This document shows, one piece after another, positions 18,384 through 26,484 of a stretch of DNA of 64,000 bases. Origin of the DNA: Streptomyces spongiicola (GTDB lineage Bacteria; Actinomycetota; Actinomycetes; Streptomycetales; Streptomycetaceae); the NCBI RefSeq assembly GCF_003122365.1, contig NZ_CP029254.1:5171501-5235500 (forward strand). Direction: 5' to 3'. The translations under genes and the position numbers were made by a program. The notes beneath the pieces are model-generated. The model was not told the DNA's origin and ran no database searches. It saw only the letters and a list, made by a program, of their open reading frames with translations. Positions within the stretch are counted from its first letter, which is position 1. Every line of letters starts with the position of its first letter.

Positions 18384-18450
18384 GGAAGGGCCCCGCGGGT
18401 GACGACCCCCTGAGCCCGAGGGCTCGGAGCGTCGCCCGCGGGGCCCTTCC
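18384..18450. terminator. Long perfect stem-loop (20-bp arms)
   Basis: GGAAGGGCCCCGCGGGTGAC (18384-18403) pairs with GTCGCCCGCGGGGCCCTTCC (18431-18450) with one mismatch. An inner hairpin GAGCCCGAGGGCTC sits in the loop. It lies between the DUF3107 gene and the small membrane protein gene, both on the minus strand, 150 bp past the DUF3107 stop. Confidence 0.8.
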
Positions 18451-18525
18451 GGCAGTCGGTGCCCGGTGCCGCGACCGGCGGTACCCTCCCTGTCGGGCGG
18501 GCATCGCCGGTCGAGGCACGAGGGC

Positions 18526-18570
18526 GTGTCGCGAAAGCAGCTCCGTCCGCCCGCAGGCCGGGAGGGACTC
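18526..18570 (+). repeat. MITE-like repeat element, copy 2 (internally deleted)
   Basis: Carries the left end GTGTCGCGAAAG, then CTCCGTCCGCCCGCAG, joined directly to GCCGGGAGGGAC, which belongs near the right end of the full-length copy at 47153-47328. The middle and the terminal TTCGCGACA are missing. It lies between the terminator and the DUF3107 stop. Confidence 0.7.
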
Positions 18571-18596
18571 TCCCAACCCGCCCTGGTCGACCCGCC

Positions 18597-18824
18597 CTAG
18601 AGCGCGCCGAACCCCACGCGGCGCGTGGCCGGCTCGCCGATCTCGACGTAGGCGACGCGGTCGGCCGGTACCAGCACCTTGCGTCCCTTGTCGTCGGTCA
18701 GGCTGAGCAGCCGCGCCTTGCCGGCCAGCGCGTCGGCGACCGCCTGTTCGACCTCCTCGGCGCTCTGACCGCTCTCCAGAACGATCTCCCGGGGCGCGTG
18801 CTGCACGCCGATCTTGACCTCCAC
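18597..18824 (-). CDS. DUF3107 protein
   Basis: 75 residues from the GTG at 18824, preceded by GGAGGG. MEVKIGVQHAPREIVLESGQ, followed by ADRVAYVEIGEPATRRVGFG, is the DUF3107 pattern; the family is small, actinobacterial and of unknown function. The longer upstream frame is not homologous. It lies upstream of an apparently unrelated TetR gene. Confidence 0.9.
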   Translation of the reverse strand: MEVKIGVQHAPREIVLESGQSAEEVEQAVADALAGKARLLSLTDDKGRKVLVPADRVAYVEIGEPATRRVGFGAL

Positions 18825-18953
18825 GGCTATGTCCCTCCGAACGGTCAGCGATGCGCGGTCAGCCGCGCCGTACGCAGCACACATTAGCCCGGTGAGGCGA
18901 TGTCGTACGGCTCGGCCGTGCACGCCCGCAGCGAACAGCGGAGGGCCGGGCCG

Positions 18954-19607
18954 TCACTGGCCGCTGCCGTGGCCCTCGGCCGAGTGCAGCGGGAAGCCGG
19001 CGATACCGCGCCAGGCGAGCGACGTCAGCAGCTGAACCGCGGTGTCGCGCGGGATGCCCGAGCTGCTGGAGAGCCAGTACCGGGCGACCACCTGGGAGAC
19101 GCCGCCGAGCCCCACGGCCAGCAGCATCGACTCCTCCTGCGACAGCCCGGTGTCCTCGGCGATCACCTCGCAGATGGCCTCCGCGCACTGCAGCGACACG
19201 CGCTCGACCCGCTCGCGCACGGCGGGGTCGTTCGTCAGGTCCGACTCGAAGACCAGCCGGAACGCGCCACCCTCGTCCTCGACGTACGCGAAGTACGCGT
19301 CCATCGTGGCGGCGACCCGCTGCTTGTTGTCCGTCGTCGACGCCAGCGCGCCGCGCACGGCCTGGAGCAGCGACTCGCAGTGCTGGTCCAGCAGCGCCAG
19401 GTAGAGCTCGAGCTTCCCGGGGAAGTGCTGGTACAGGACCGGTTTGCTGACGCCGGCCCGCTCCGCGATGTCGTCCATCGCCGCCGAGTGGTAACCCTGG
19501 GCGACGAAGACCTCCTGGGCCGCGCCGAGGAGCTGGTTGCGTCGGGCACGGCGCGGCAGGCGGGTGCCTCGCGGGCGCGCCGCCTCTGTCTGCTCGATGG
19601 CTGTCAC
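18954..19607 (-). CDS. TetR/AcrR-family transcriptional regulator
   Basis: 217 residues from the GTG at 19607, preceded by GGGAGG. The N-terminal helix-turn-helix is clear: RRNQLLGAAQEVFVAQGYHSAAMDDIAERAGVSKPVLYQHF. The C-terminal domain is a helical ligand-binding domain ending in GWRGIAGFPLHSAEGHGSGQ. No operator palindrome was identified with confidence in the 160-bp upstream space. The ligand is unknown. Confidence 0.92.
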   Translation of the reverse strand: MTAIEQTEAARPRGTRLPRRARRNQLLGAAQEVFVAQGYHSAAMDDIAERAGVSKPVLYQHFPGKLELYLALLDQHCESLLQAVRGALASTTDNKQRVAATMDAYFAYVEDEGGAFRLVFESDLTNDPAVRERVERVSLQCAEAICEVIAEDTGLSQEESMLLAVGLGGVSQVVARYWLSSSSGIPRDTAVQLLTSLAWRGIAGFPLHSAEGHGSGQ

Positions 19608-19770
19608 GCCGCCTCCCACGTTCGATGTCACAAGCACAGTGTTCCGTGCGTGCGCTCTGCGCCCGCGCCCGCCATCGTACTTTCGGGTAACCGTGGTGTG
19701 CGCGCCGCGGGCGCAGAATTTCACGTACCGGACGCCCGCGGTAGGTGGTGGCTCGAAGAAGACGAACAGA

Positions 19771-20013
19771 TCAGCGGTAGTCCTCCTCGTCGAGGGCCAC
19801 CACCCTGGCCTGCTCCAGAGCGTCCGCCTCGTTCGCTCCGGCCGGGTCGATGCGCGTGAGCGGCTCGTCGTCGACCGGGCTCACCTCGGCGTGCTGCTCG
19901 GCGGCGTCGGCCTCGGGCGTCTCCTCGGGGAGCCGCTTCAGCTCCTCGCGTTCGTTCGGTGCCCCCTGGTCGTCCTCCGTGAAGGTGTCCGGGTCCGTCG
20001 GGTCGGCAGCCAT
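19771..20013 (-). CDS. Small acidic conserved protein
   Basis: 80 residues, ATG start at 20013, with AAGGGGG upstream. Very acidic and predicted disordered (TFTEDDQGAPNEREELKRLP...ARVVALDEEDYR). Similar short proteins are conserved in Streptomyces; no function is known. It lies divergently from the hydrolase at 20160. Confidence 0.75.
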   Translation of the reverse strand: MAADPTDPDTFTEDDQGAPNEREELKRLPEETPEADAAEQHAEVSPVDDEPLTRIDPAGANEADALEQARVVALDEEDYR

Positions 20014-20159
20014 CTGGATCGATCCCCCTTCCTCTGCGGAGTTCGGCCAGGTGCGGGTACCCCGTAAACCGAGCGTAGGAGCATGCCCGGCCGGACGCTA
20101 TGCGGTGTGTGATGCCGAACACAGGTTCCGCCGCGTGATCGTCTCGTAACATTGCCCCC

Positions 20160-21119
20160 ATGTCTTCGACCGAGCTGCCGGGAACCCGCGCCGCCGATCC
20201 GGCCGGGCGGACCCGTTCCGTGCGGGTCGCCGAGGGGGAGGAGATCCGCTCCGCGGCGCTCCCCGGGCTGACGCTCACGGTGCGGGCCCGTCCGCCCGCC
20301 CGCTCCGGACTGCCCCCGGCGCTCTTCGTCCACGGACTCGGCGGCTCGTCGCAGAACTGGACGTCGCTGATGGGTGCGCTGCGGGACGCGGTCGACGGCG
20401 AGGCCGTCGACCTGCCCGGCTTCGGTGACTCCCCGCCGCCCGACGACGGCGACTACTCGGTCACCGCCCATGCCCGTGCGGTGATCCGGCTGCTCGACGC
20501 GAGCGGCCGCGGTCCCGTCCATCTGCTCGGGAACTCGCTGGGCGGCGCGGTCGCCACCCGGGTCGCGGCCGTCCGCCCCGACCTGGTGACCACCCTCACG
20601 CTGGTCTCGCCCGCGCTGCCCGAGCTCCGGGCCCAGCGCGGCGCCTGGCCCACCGCGGCGCTGGGCCTGCCGGGCGTCGCCTCGCTCGCCCGGAGGCTCA
20701 CCCGGGACTGGACGCCCGAGGCGAGGGTCCGCGGAGTGATGGCCCTCTGCTACGGGGACCCGGGGCGGGTGACGGACGAGGCTCTGCTGCACGCCGTCGA
20801 GGAGATGGAGCGCCGGCTGGCCCTTCCCTACTTCTGGGACGCCATGACCCGCTCCGCACGGGGCCTGGTTGACGCGTACACGCTAGGGGGACAGCACGGG
20901 CTGTGGCGGCAGGCGGAGCGGGTGCTCGCGCCGACGCTGCTGGTGTACGGCTGCCGGGACCGGTTGGTCTCCTACCGCATGGCGCGCCGGGCGAGCGCCG
21001 CCTTCCGCGACTCGCGGTTGCTGACCCTCCCGGACGCGGGCCATGTCGCCATGATGGAGTATCCGGAGACGGTCGCAGCGGCCGTACGGCAACTGCTCGA
21101 CGACAGCACGAGGAGCTGA
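20160..21119 (+). CDS. Alpha/beta-hydrolase
   Basis: 319 residues, ATG start at 20160. FVHGLGGSSQNW gives the oxyanion loop and HLLGNSLGGAVA the serine elbow (GNSLG). VYGCRDRLVSY supplies the acid and LPDAGHVAMMEYPE the histidine. No signal peptide. Resembles 2-hydroxymuconate-semialdehyde hydrolase/haloperoxidase-like enzymes, but the substrate is unknown. A DUF3152 gene begins 9 bp after its stop, so the two probably formed an operon before the insertion described at 21290-21605. Confidence 0.9.
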   Translation: MSSTELPGTRAADPAGRTRSVRVAEGEEIRSAALPGLTLTVRARPPARSGLPPALFVHGLGGSSQNWTSLMGALRDAVDGEAVDLPGFGDSPPPDDGDYSVTAHARAVIRLLDASGRGPVHLLGNSLGGAVATRVAAVRPDLVTTLTLVSPALPELRAQRGAWPTAALGLPGVASLARRLTRDWTPEARVRGVMALCYGDPGRVTDEALLHAVEEMERRLALPYFWDAMTRSARGLVDAYTLGGQHGLWRQAERVLAPTLLVYGCRDRLVSYRMARRASAAFRDSRLLTLPDAGHVAMMEYPETVAAAVRQLLDDSTRS

Positions 21120-21127
21120 TCCGGGGC

Positions 21128-21418
21128 GTGGGACGACACAGCCGCAAGGGCCCCGCACCCAAGGCCGCCACCACCGACGACACCACCGCCAGTGCCTCCA
21201 CCACCGACGACACCGCCACCGGCGCCCCCACCGGCGGCGGCGCGGGCGCTCCCCGCAGGCCTCGACCCCCAACGCCGCCAGTACCCATGAACACGACGCG
21301 CCCCCTCGCCCGGCATCACGGTCGGGCAAGGGGGCGCTTTCGTGCGTCCGAGGTCAGGCGCGTGGCTGCTCGATGCCGATCTCGTAGGCGATCTCCCACC
21401 GAACATCCGCGACGGTGA
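21128..21418 (+). pseudogene. 5' fragment of a DUF3152 gene, cut off by an insertion
   Basis: GTG at 21128 starts MGRHSRKGPAPKAA, the usual beginning of Streptomyces DUF3152 proteins, followed by a Thr/Asp/Ala-rich linker (TTDDTTASASTTDD). Homology stops near 21290; the frame then runs into inserted DNA and ends at 21418. The rest of the gene resumes in the same frame beyond about 21605. Confidence 0.7.
21298..21337. terminator. Stem-loop carried by the inserted GntR fragment
   Basis: GCGCCCCCT-C-GCCCG pairs with CGGGC-A-AGGGGGCGC around a 10-base loop, followed on the plus strand by TTT. It lies just past the stop of the GntR remnant, so it is most simply that gene's terminator moved with it. 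Confidence 0.7.
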
Positions 21419-21580
21419 TGCCTGCGGTTTCCACCGGCCGCCCCTCCGTGTCGTAGTACGTCCGCTCAATCTCTGTGATCAAGTCGCCGACGGAGATGCC
21501 AAGGAGGTTCGCCTGCTCCTGGGCGAGTCGGGCCAGGTCGACGGGCTCACCCCGTTCGGCACCTTCTGGCGGCTGATCCT
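21354..21580 (-). pseudogene. C-terminal remnant of a GntR-family regulator (UTRA domain)
   Basis: On the minus strand the frame ends at 21354-21356. It reads ANLLGISVGDLITEIERTYY, then DTEGRPVETAGITVADVRWE and IAYEIGIEQPRA. This is the C-terminus of UTRA-domain GntR regulators, which control uptake or plasmid/AICE transfer functions. No helix-turn-helix part is present in the window, so it is a fragment. Upstream homology becomes uncertain beyond about 21545. Base composition is lower in GC than the flanks. Confidence 0.7.
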
Positions 21581-21769
21581 GCCGCTCGCCCGCCCGGGCA
21601 GCAGCCGGCCGCCCCGGCCGGCGCCCCGCGGCCGCCCATCGGCGCGGGTGCCCGCATCCCGGGCCCGCGCCGGGAGTTCGTCGAGGCCTTCGACCCGCCG
21701 CCGCCCGGCGACCGTGCCCCGGGCGCGGGGACCGAACCCGGCGACGGCGACGAGCCCTCCGCCAGGCAC

Positions 21770-22582
21770 ATGCGCGGCCGCACGGTCACGGGCGTCGCGG
21801 CCGCGGCCGTGACGACCGTGCTCGCGGTCGTGGTCGCCGGGCAGGTCGCCGACGCCGGGCAGGGGGGCACCGCCACCGAAGCGGCCGAGGGAGCCGAGCG
21901 GATCACCGAGGACGACACCTCCCGCTCCGACCAGCGCGTCCAGCCTCCCCCGCAGGCGGCACCGGCCGCCCCGGCGGCACCCACGTACGCACAGCTGCTG
22001 GCCCGGCAGTTCCCGTTCGACCCCGAACTCAAGGGCCCGGGGAAGTTCGAGGCGGTCCCGGGCCTGGACCGGGCGCCCGGCGAGGGCCGGAAGATCCGCT
22101 ACCGGGTGGACGTCGAGCAGGGACTCGGCCTGGACGGGGCGCTGTTCGCGGACGCCGTCCAGCGGACCCTCAACGACGAGCGCAGCTGGGCACACGGCGG
22201 CGCCATGAGCTTCGAGCGGATCCCCTCGGGGGAACCGGAGTTCGTCATCACCCTCGCGAGCCCCGGCACCACCGCGGTCTGGTGCGCCAAGTCGGGTCTC
22301 GACACCACCGTCGACAACGTCTCCTGCGACTCCGCCTCCACCGAGCGAGTGATGATCAACGCGTACCGCTGGGCCCGGGGCGCTGAGACGTACGGCGCCG
22401 AGGCGATGCTGGCGTACCGCCAGATGCTCATCAACCACGAGGTCGGCCACCGCCTCGGCCACGGCCATGTGAACTGCCGCACCTCCGGAGCCCTGGCCCC
22501 CGTGATGCAGCAGCAGACGAAGTCGCTGGACATCGGCGGGATCAAGTGCCGGCCCAACCCCTGGGCGCATCCCGGTGGTTGA
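21770..22582 (+). CDS. DUF3152 protein (metzincin-like), 5'-truncated
   Basis: 270 residues from the ATG at 21770, the first in-frame start downstream of the insertion. A single membrane anchor (TVTGVAAAAVTTVLAVVVAG) is followed by an extracytoplasmic DUF3152 domain. It carries the zinc-protease motif HEVGHRLGHGH near residue 225 and cysteines likely to form disulphides (WCAKSG, VSCDS, VNCRTS, IKCRPN). The DNA before 21770 (REFVEAFDPPPP) is homologous N-terminal linker without a start codon. The protein may still be made from 21770 because the anchor and catalytic part are intact. Confidence 0.75.
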   Translation: MRGRTVTGVAAAAVTTVLAVVVAGQVADAGQGGTATEAAEGAERITEDDTSRSDQRVQPPPQAAPAAPAAPTYAQLLARQFPFDPELKGPGKFEAVPGLDRAPGEGRKIRYRVDVEQGLGLDGALFADAVQRTLNDERSWAHGGAMSFERIPSGEPEFVITLASPGTTAVWCAKSGLDTTVDNVSCDSASTERVMINAYRWARGAETYGAEAMLAYRQMLINHEVGHRLGHGHVNCRTSGALAPVMQQQTKSLDIGGIKCRPNPWAHPGG

Positions 22583-22735
22583 CGGCGCCGGGCCGTCCGG
22601 TGGCGGTCGGTACGGAGGCCCGCCGTTCGGCGGCAGGCCGCCGAGGGAGCGCGGGCCGTACCGGGGGCCGTGACCGCGGCGTCCGCGCGCGGCACCGGCG
22701 CGCGCCCCTGCCGTGCCTCCGGGAAGCCCTGCGGG

Positions 22736-23113
22736 CGTGTGGCGGCAACCCCGGGTCCCGCGCTCTTGCTTGAGCACGGGCGCCGGGCACCTCGCGGGCG
22801 TGTGGCGGCAACCCCGGGTCCTCCGCTCTTGCTTGAGCACGGGCGCCGGACGCCTCGCGGGCGTGTGGCGGCAACCCCGGGTCCTCCGCTCTTGCTTGAG
22901 CACGCGCGCCGGACGCCTCGCGGGCGTGTGGCGGCAACCCCGGGTCCTCCGCTCTTGCTTGAGCACGCGCGCCGGGCACCCCGCGGGCGTGTGGCGGCAA
23001 CCCCGGGCCCCGCGCTCTTGCTTGAGCACGCGCGCCGGACGCCTCGCCGGCGTGTGGCGGCAACCCGCCCGGCTCGGCCCGCACGTGCCGGAGGACACAT
23101 GTAGCGCGACCAA
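22736..23113. repeat. 63-bp tandem repeat, six copies
   Basis: CGTGTGGCGGCAACCCCGGG marks each unit at 22736, 22799, 22862, 22925, 22988 and 23051, an exact 63-bp period. A second invariant block is CGCTCTTGCTTGAGCAC. Unit sequence varies only at a few positions. Because 63 is divisible by 3, all frames stay open, which creates false repeat proteins on both strands. It lies between the DUF3152 stop and the polysaccharide-type operon. The spacer 22583-22735 holds nothing recognisable. Confidence 0.92.
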
Positions 23114-23266
23114 ACGCCACGGGAGCTGGAAAGTTACGTGCATTCACCCCTTCCGGTGGCGCGATGGACAACCGTCCGTCGCTCCACCGACATCTCCGCA
23201 TAGGTTTTCTGCGCTGCGGGCCGCCGGACGGAAGGCGCCCGCCCACAGGAGATCGGGGGTGCGCTC

Positions 23267-24928
23267 ATGCGGATCGGGTTGCTCACGGAAGGTGGCTATC
23301 CGTATGCGACGGGTCAGTCCGGGCTCTGGTGCGACCGGCTCGTGCGCGGGCTCCCGCAGCACGACTTCGACGTCTACGCCCTCAGCCGCTCCGCCCACCA
23401 GGAGGACCAGGGCTGGATGGAGCTGCCGCGCCACGTCCAGCGCGTGCGGACGGCGCCGCTGTGGGCGCCCGAGGACGACGGACGCACCTACGGGCGCCGT
23501 GAACGGCGCCTCTTCGCCGCCCACTTCGCCTCCCTCGCCGCCGCCGTGTGCTCCGACGGCGACCGCGAGGCGTTCGCCGAGGGGCTGTACGGACTCGCCG
23601 GTCTCGCCCGCGAGCGCGGCGGTCTGCACGCGGCACTGCGCTCCGAACTCGCCGTACGCACACTGGAGTCCGCCTGCCGCGCTCCCGGCGCACGCCGTGC
23701 CGTGCACACCGCCGCGGTACCGGACCTCCTCGCCTTCACCGACGAGATCGAGCGCGCGCTGCGCCCGCTCTCCCTCGACTGGTACGGGGACGGTTCCCTC
23801 GGCGCGGCAGACCTCTGCCATGCCGCGTCCGGCGGCACCGCGGCCGTGCCCGGCCTTCTGGCCAAACGCTTCTTCGGGGTTCCGCTGCTGGTCACCGAGT
23901 ACGGCGTACAACTGCGCGCCCGCTATCTCGCGGCCCACGGCACGCCCCTCGCCGTGCCCGTCCGCGCCCTGCTCGCCGCCTTCCACGGCTGCCTCGCCTC
24001 GGAGGTGTACCGGCAGGCCTCCGTGATCACCCCCGGGAACACCCATGCCAGACGCTGGCAGGAGAGGTGCGGGGCCGACCCCGCCCGGCTGCGCACGGTC
24101 TACCCCGGTATGGACGCGGAGCGCTTCACCGCGGTGGGGGAGGGGGACGACCCGGGCGACCCGTACACCCTCGTCTGGGTGGGCAGGATCGAGCCGGCCA
24201 AGGACCTCATCTCGCTGCTCCACGCCTTCGCGAGGGTGCACCGGGAGGAGCCCGGGGCGCGGCTGAGGATTCTGGGTCCCCCCGCCACGGGGCCCGAGTC
24301 CGGCGCCTACCTCGCGCACTGCACGGCCCTGGCCGCGCAGCTCTTCCCCGACGAGGCCGCGGACGCGCACGCGGTCGGCGAGAACCCCGTCTCGTTCGAG
24401 GAGATAGGCGGCCCGGAGGCCACGGATCTCGCCGACGCCTACGCCGCCGGGGCGGTGATCGTGCTGTCGAGCGTCGTCGAGGGCTTCCCGATCAGCCTGG
24501 TCGAGGCGATGTTCTGCGGCCGGGCGACCGTGTCCACCGACGTCGGAGCCGTCGTCGAGGTCATCGGCGGCACGGGGCTCGTGGTTCCCCCGCGCAACCC
24601 CCGGGCGTTCGCGGACGCCTGCCTGGCACTGCTGCGCGACCCCGAACGCAGGCGACGGCTCGGCGCGGCGGCCCGCGCCCGGGCGCTCGAACTCTTCACC
24701 GTCGAGCAGAACATCGCCGCCTTCCGCGGCATCTATCTGGAGCTGATCTCCCACAGCCCGGTCCACCGCGACTCGGACGCCGTCGACGGCGACGGGGCGC
24801 CCGTCCCCTTCGCCACCCCGGCGGAGGCCCATGTCCCCGGTCACTGGACCGGCGGCCGCAGCCGCCCCCGCTGGGCGGACTCCGCTCCCATCAGCACCGC
24901 GGCCGCACCGGGAGGGCCCGATGCCTGA
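23267..24928 (+). CDS. PelF-like glycosyltransferase (DUF3492 + GT4)
   Basis: 553 residues, ATG start at 23267. The N-terminal 260 residues match DUF3492, the PelF N-domain: MRIGLLTEGGYPYATGQSGL, then LLVTEYGVQLRARY. A GT-B C-terminal domain follows: VWVGRIEPAKDLISLLHAFA, then SSVVEGFPISLVEAMFCGRA, which holds the EX7E motif of GT4 enzymes. The family uses nucleotide sugars; PelF uses UDP-GalNAc to build Pel polysaccharide. It overlaps the next gene by 8 bp. The last 60 residues are a disordered tail. Confidence 0.92.
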   Translation: MRIGLLTEGGYPYATGQSGLWCDRLVRGLPQHDFDVYALSRSAHQEDQGWMELPRHVQRVRTAPLWAPEDDGRTYGRRERRLFAAHFASLAAAVCSDGDREAFAEGLYGLAGLARERGGLHAALRSELAVRTLESACRAPGARRAVHTAAVPDLLAFTDEIERALRPLSLDWYGDGSLGAADLCHAASGGTAAVPGLLAKRFFGVPLLVTEYGVQLRARYLAAHGTPLAVPVRALLAAFHGCLASEVYRQASVITPGNTHARRWQERCGADPARLRTVYPGMDAERFTAVGEGDDPGDPYTLVWVGRIEPAKDLISLLHAFARVHREEPGARLRILGPPATGPESGAYLAHCTALAAQLFPDEAADAHAVGENPVSFEEIGGPEATDLADAYAAGAVIVLSSVVEGFPISLVEAMFCGRATVSTDVGAVVEVIGGTGLVVPPRNPRAFADACLALLRDPERRRRLGAAARARALELFTVEQNIAAFRGIYLELISHSPVHRDSDAVDGDGAPVPFATPAEAHVPGHWTGGRSRPRWADSAPISTAAAPGGPDA

Positions 24929-26243
24929 CTCCAGAGACACAGGCACAAGCACAGACGCAGGCACAGGCCCAAGCACAGGCACAGGCACAGACGCAGGCAC
25001 AGGCACAAGCACAGGCACAGACCTCGCCGCGGCCGGCGGAACCGTCACCGCACGGCAGCCCGGCCCCGGGCGCGGCCCGGTCGCCGCGCCCGACACCCAC
25101 GGGCGGACCACCGGTGCCGCGGCCCGTGGCGCCGGCCCGCGGGAGCCCGCGACCGAGGCGCGCCCCACGACGGGGGCCGCCACGGCCGCTCGGGCCCGGA
25201 CCGGCCGTCGCGGGCCCGCCGACCCGGTGAAGGCCCTGATGCACCGCCACCGGGAACTGTGCGAACGCGCTGTGGACCCGCTGGAGATCGCCGCTGGCCT
25301 GGAGGCCCACGGCGTCACCGACCGGACCGCCGCCCGCTTCCGGCACCGCGATGTCTTCTCCCTCGCCGAGGAGTTGTACGCCCGGGTGCCGCGCGGCGAG
25401 GAGACCCCGCAGCCCCAGGCGGACGGGGACGCCGCCGCACGTCCCGCACACCTGGTGTCGGCGATGGCGCCGGGAGCCGTCGCCGTCGCCACCGCGGTCG
25501 GCCTCCGCCTCACCGACGGCGGAGCCGGGCTGGGAGTGGGGGCCGCCGGAGCCGTCGCGCTGGCCGTCGCGCTCGCCTGGAGTCTGCGGCGCGGTCCCCT
25601 GCGCGCGCCCGGGCGTACGCCGCGCGTGACGCGCCATCTGGTGTGCTGGCTCGCGGCGTACTCGCTCGTCGGCGACGGGCTGCTGGCCGAGCTGGCCGCC
25701 GGCGGCCCCCACGGACCGTGGCCGCTCACGCCCGGTCCCCTCCTCGGTCTCGCCCTCTCCGTGGCGCCCGCCGCGTGGGCCGCGCGGCTGTTCTCCGTCC
25801 GGGCGCGGCGCAGGCTCGGCGGCAGCAGAGGGCTGGAGGAGTTCGCCGCCGGCACCCGGCCCCTGCTGCTGGGCTGCGTCGCCCTCCACACCGGAGCCCT
25901 CATCGCCCTGCTCGTGCCGGCGTCCCTGCTGCTGCCCGTGGCCGTCGCCCCGGCCGTCGCCCTCGGTCTGCTGCTCTTCCTCGCCCGGTTGCTGACCGTG
26001 CACGGCTATCCGCAGGCGGCGGTGGCCGGTCTCGCCGCCGCCTGCGCCGGCGAGGCCGTGGCGCTGGCGGCGGCTCTCGGCGGCCGTCTTCCCGGCTGCG
26101 GATTCCTCGCCCGGCCCGTCGAGGCCGCGGTGCACACCTGGGGTGCCGCGGCCGTGCCGGCTCTCGTGTGCGGCGCCGCCGCCCTCGGACTGCTGGTCCA
26201 TGCGACCGCGGCCCTCTCGCGGGCCTCTGCACACAGCACTTGA
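24921..26243 (+). CDS. Polytopic membrane protein of the polysaccharide-type operon
   Basis: 440 residues, ATG start at 24921, overlapping the glycosyltransferase stop, with GGGAGGG upstream. Residues 1-45 are a low-complexity TGTSTDAGTGT repeat encoded by an ACAGGCAC-type microsatellite. A soluble helical segment follows (about 95-160, RHRELCERAVDPLEIAAGLE). About nine to ten hydrophobic helices run from residue 175 to the end. Position and topology make a PelG-like export or assembly partner possible, but I see no diagnostic motif. Confidence 0.85.
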   Translation: MPDSRDTGTSTDAGTGPSTGTGTDAGTGTSTGTDLAAAGGTVTARQPGPGRGPVAAPDTHGRTTGAAARGAGPREPATEARPTTGAATAARARTGRRGPADPVKALMHRHRELCERAVDPLEIAAGLEAHGVTDRTAARFRHRDVFSLAEELYARVPRGEETPQPQADGDAAARPAHLVSAMAPGAVAVATAVGLRLTDGGAGLGVGAAGAVALAVALAWSLRRGPLRAPGRTPRVTRHLVCWLAAYSLVGDGLLAELAAGGPHGPWPLTPGPLLGLALSVAPAAWAARLFSVRARRRLGGSRGLEEFAAGTRPLLLGCVALHTGALIALLVPASLLLPVAVAPAVALGLLLFLARLLTVHGYPQAAVAGLAAACAGEAVALAAALGGRLPGCGFLARPVEAAVHTWGAAAVPALVCGAAALGLLVHATAALSRASAHST

Positions 26244-26350
26244 CGCCACTTGACGGCACTTGCAACCACTCCCCCTGCCCCCACTTGACACTAATCGACC
26301 ATGTTCGCCCCTACCTGAAGCCATCTGACACCACTCGACCGTTCACGTGC
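26236..26350 (+). repeat. 10-bp phased CACTTGAC repeats in the operon
   Basis: CACTTGACGC, CACTTGACGG and CACTTGCAAC occur at exact 10-bp steps from 26238, followed by looser copies (CACTTGACAC about 26283, CATCTGACAC about 26321, CACTCGACCG about 26331). The first unit overlaps the stop codon of the membrane-protein gene. One-helical-turn spacing is typical of cooperative protein binding. Confidence 0.6.
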
Positions 26351-26430
26351 CCCATGTGACCCCCGCCTCCCGCGGAGCCGACGCCGCGGGCGTATCCCGC
26401 CACCGCACCATCCCGAGGAGACAGACGACG

Positions 26431-26484
26431 ATGACCCCGCACCACCCAGCACCGGCCCGTCGGCCCCGAGGGGCCGCGCGATGA
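26431..26484 (+). CDS. 17-codon leader peptide frame coupled to the epimerase gene
   Basis: ATG at 26431 with a strong GAGGAG site about 10 bases upstream; it encodes MTPHHPAPARRPRGAAR. Its TGA (26482-26484) overlaps the ATG (26481) of the epimerase gene in ATGA fashion. The epimerase itself has no clear ribosome-binding site, so translation of this short frame may feed ribosomes to it. The alternative is that it is not translated. Confidence 0.45.
   Translation: MTPHHPAPARRPRGAAR

Noticed and set aside
22542..23246. Apparent repeat protein (LPPHAREASGARAQARAEDPG units) on the minus strand
   Set aside because: The 63-bp tandem repeat keeps several frames open at once. No ribosome-binding site, and none of the frames is preferred.
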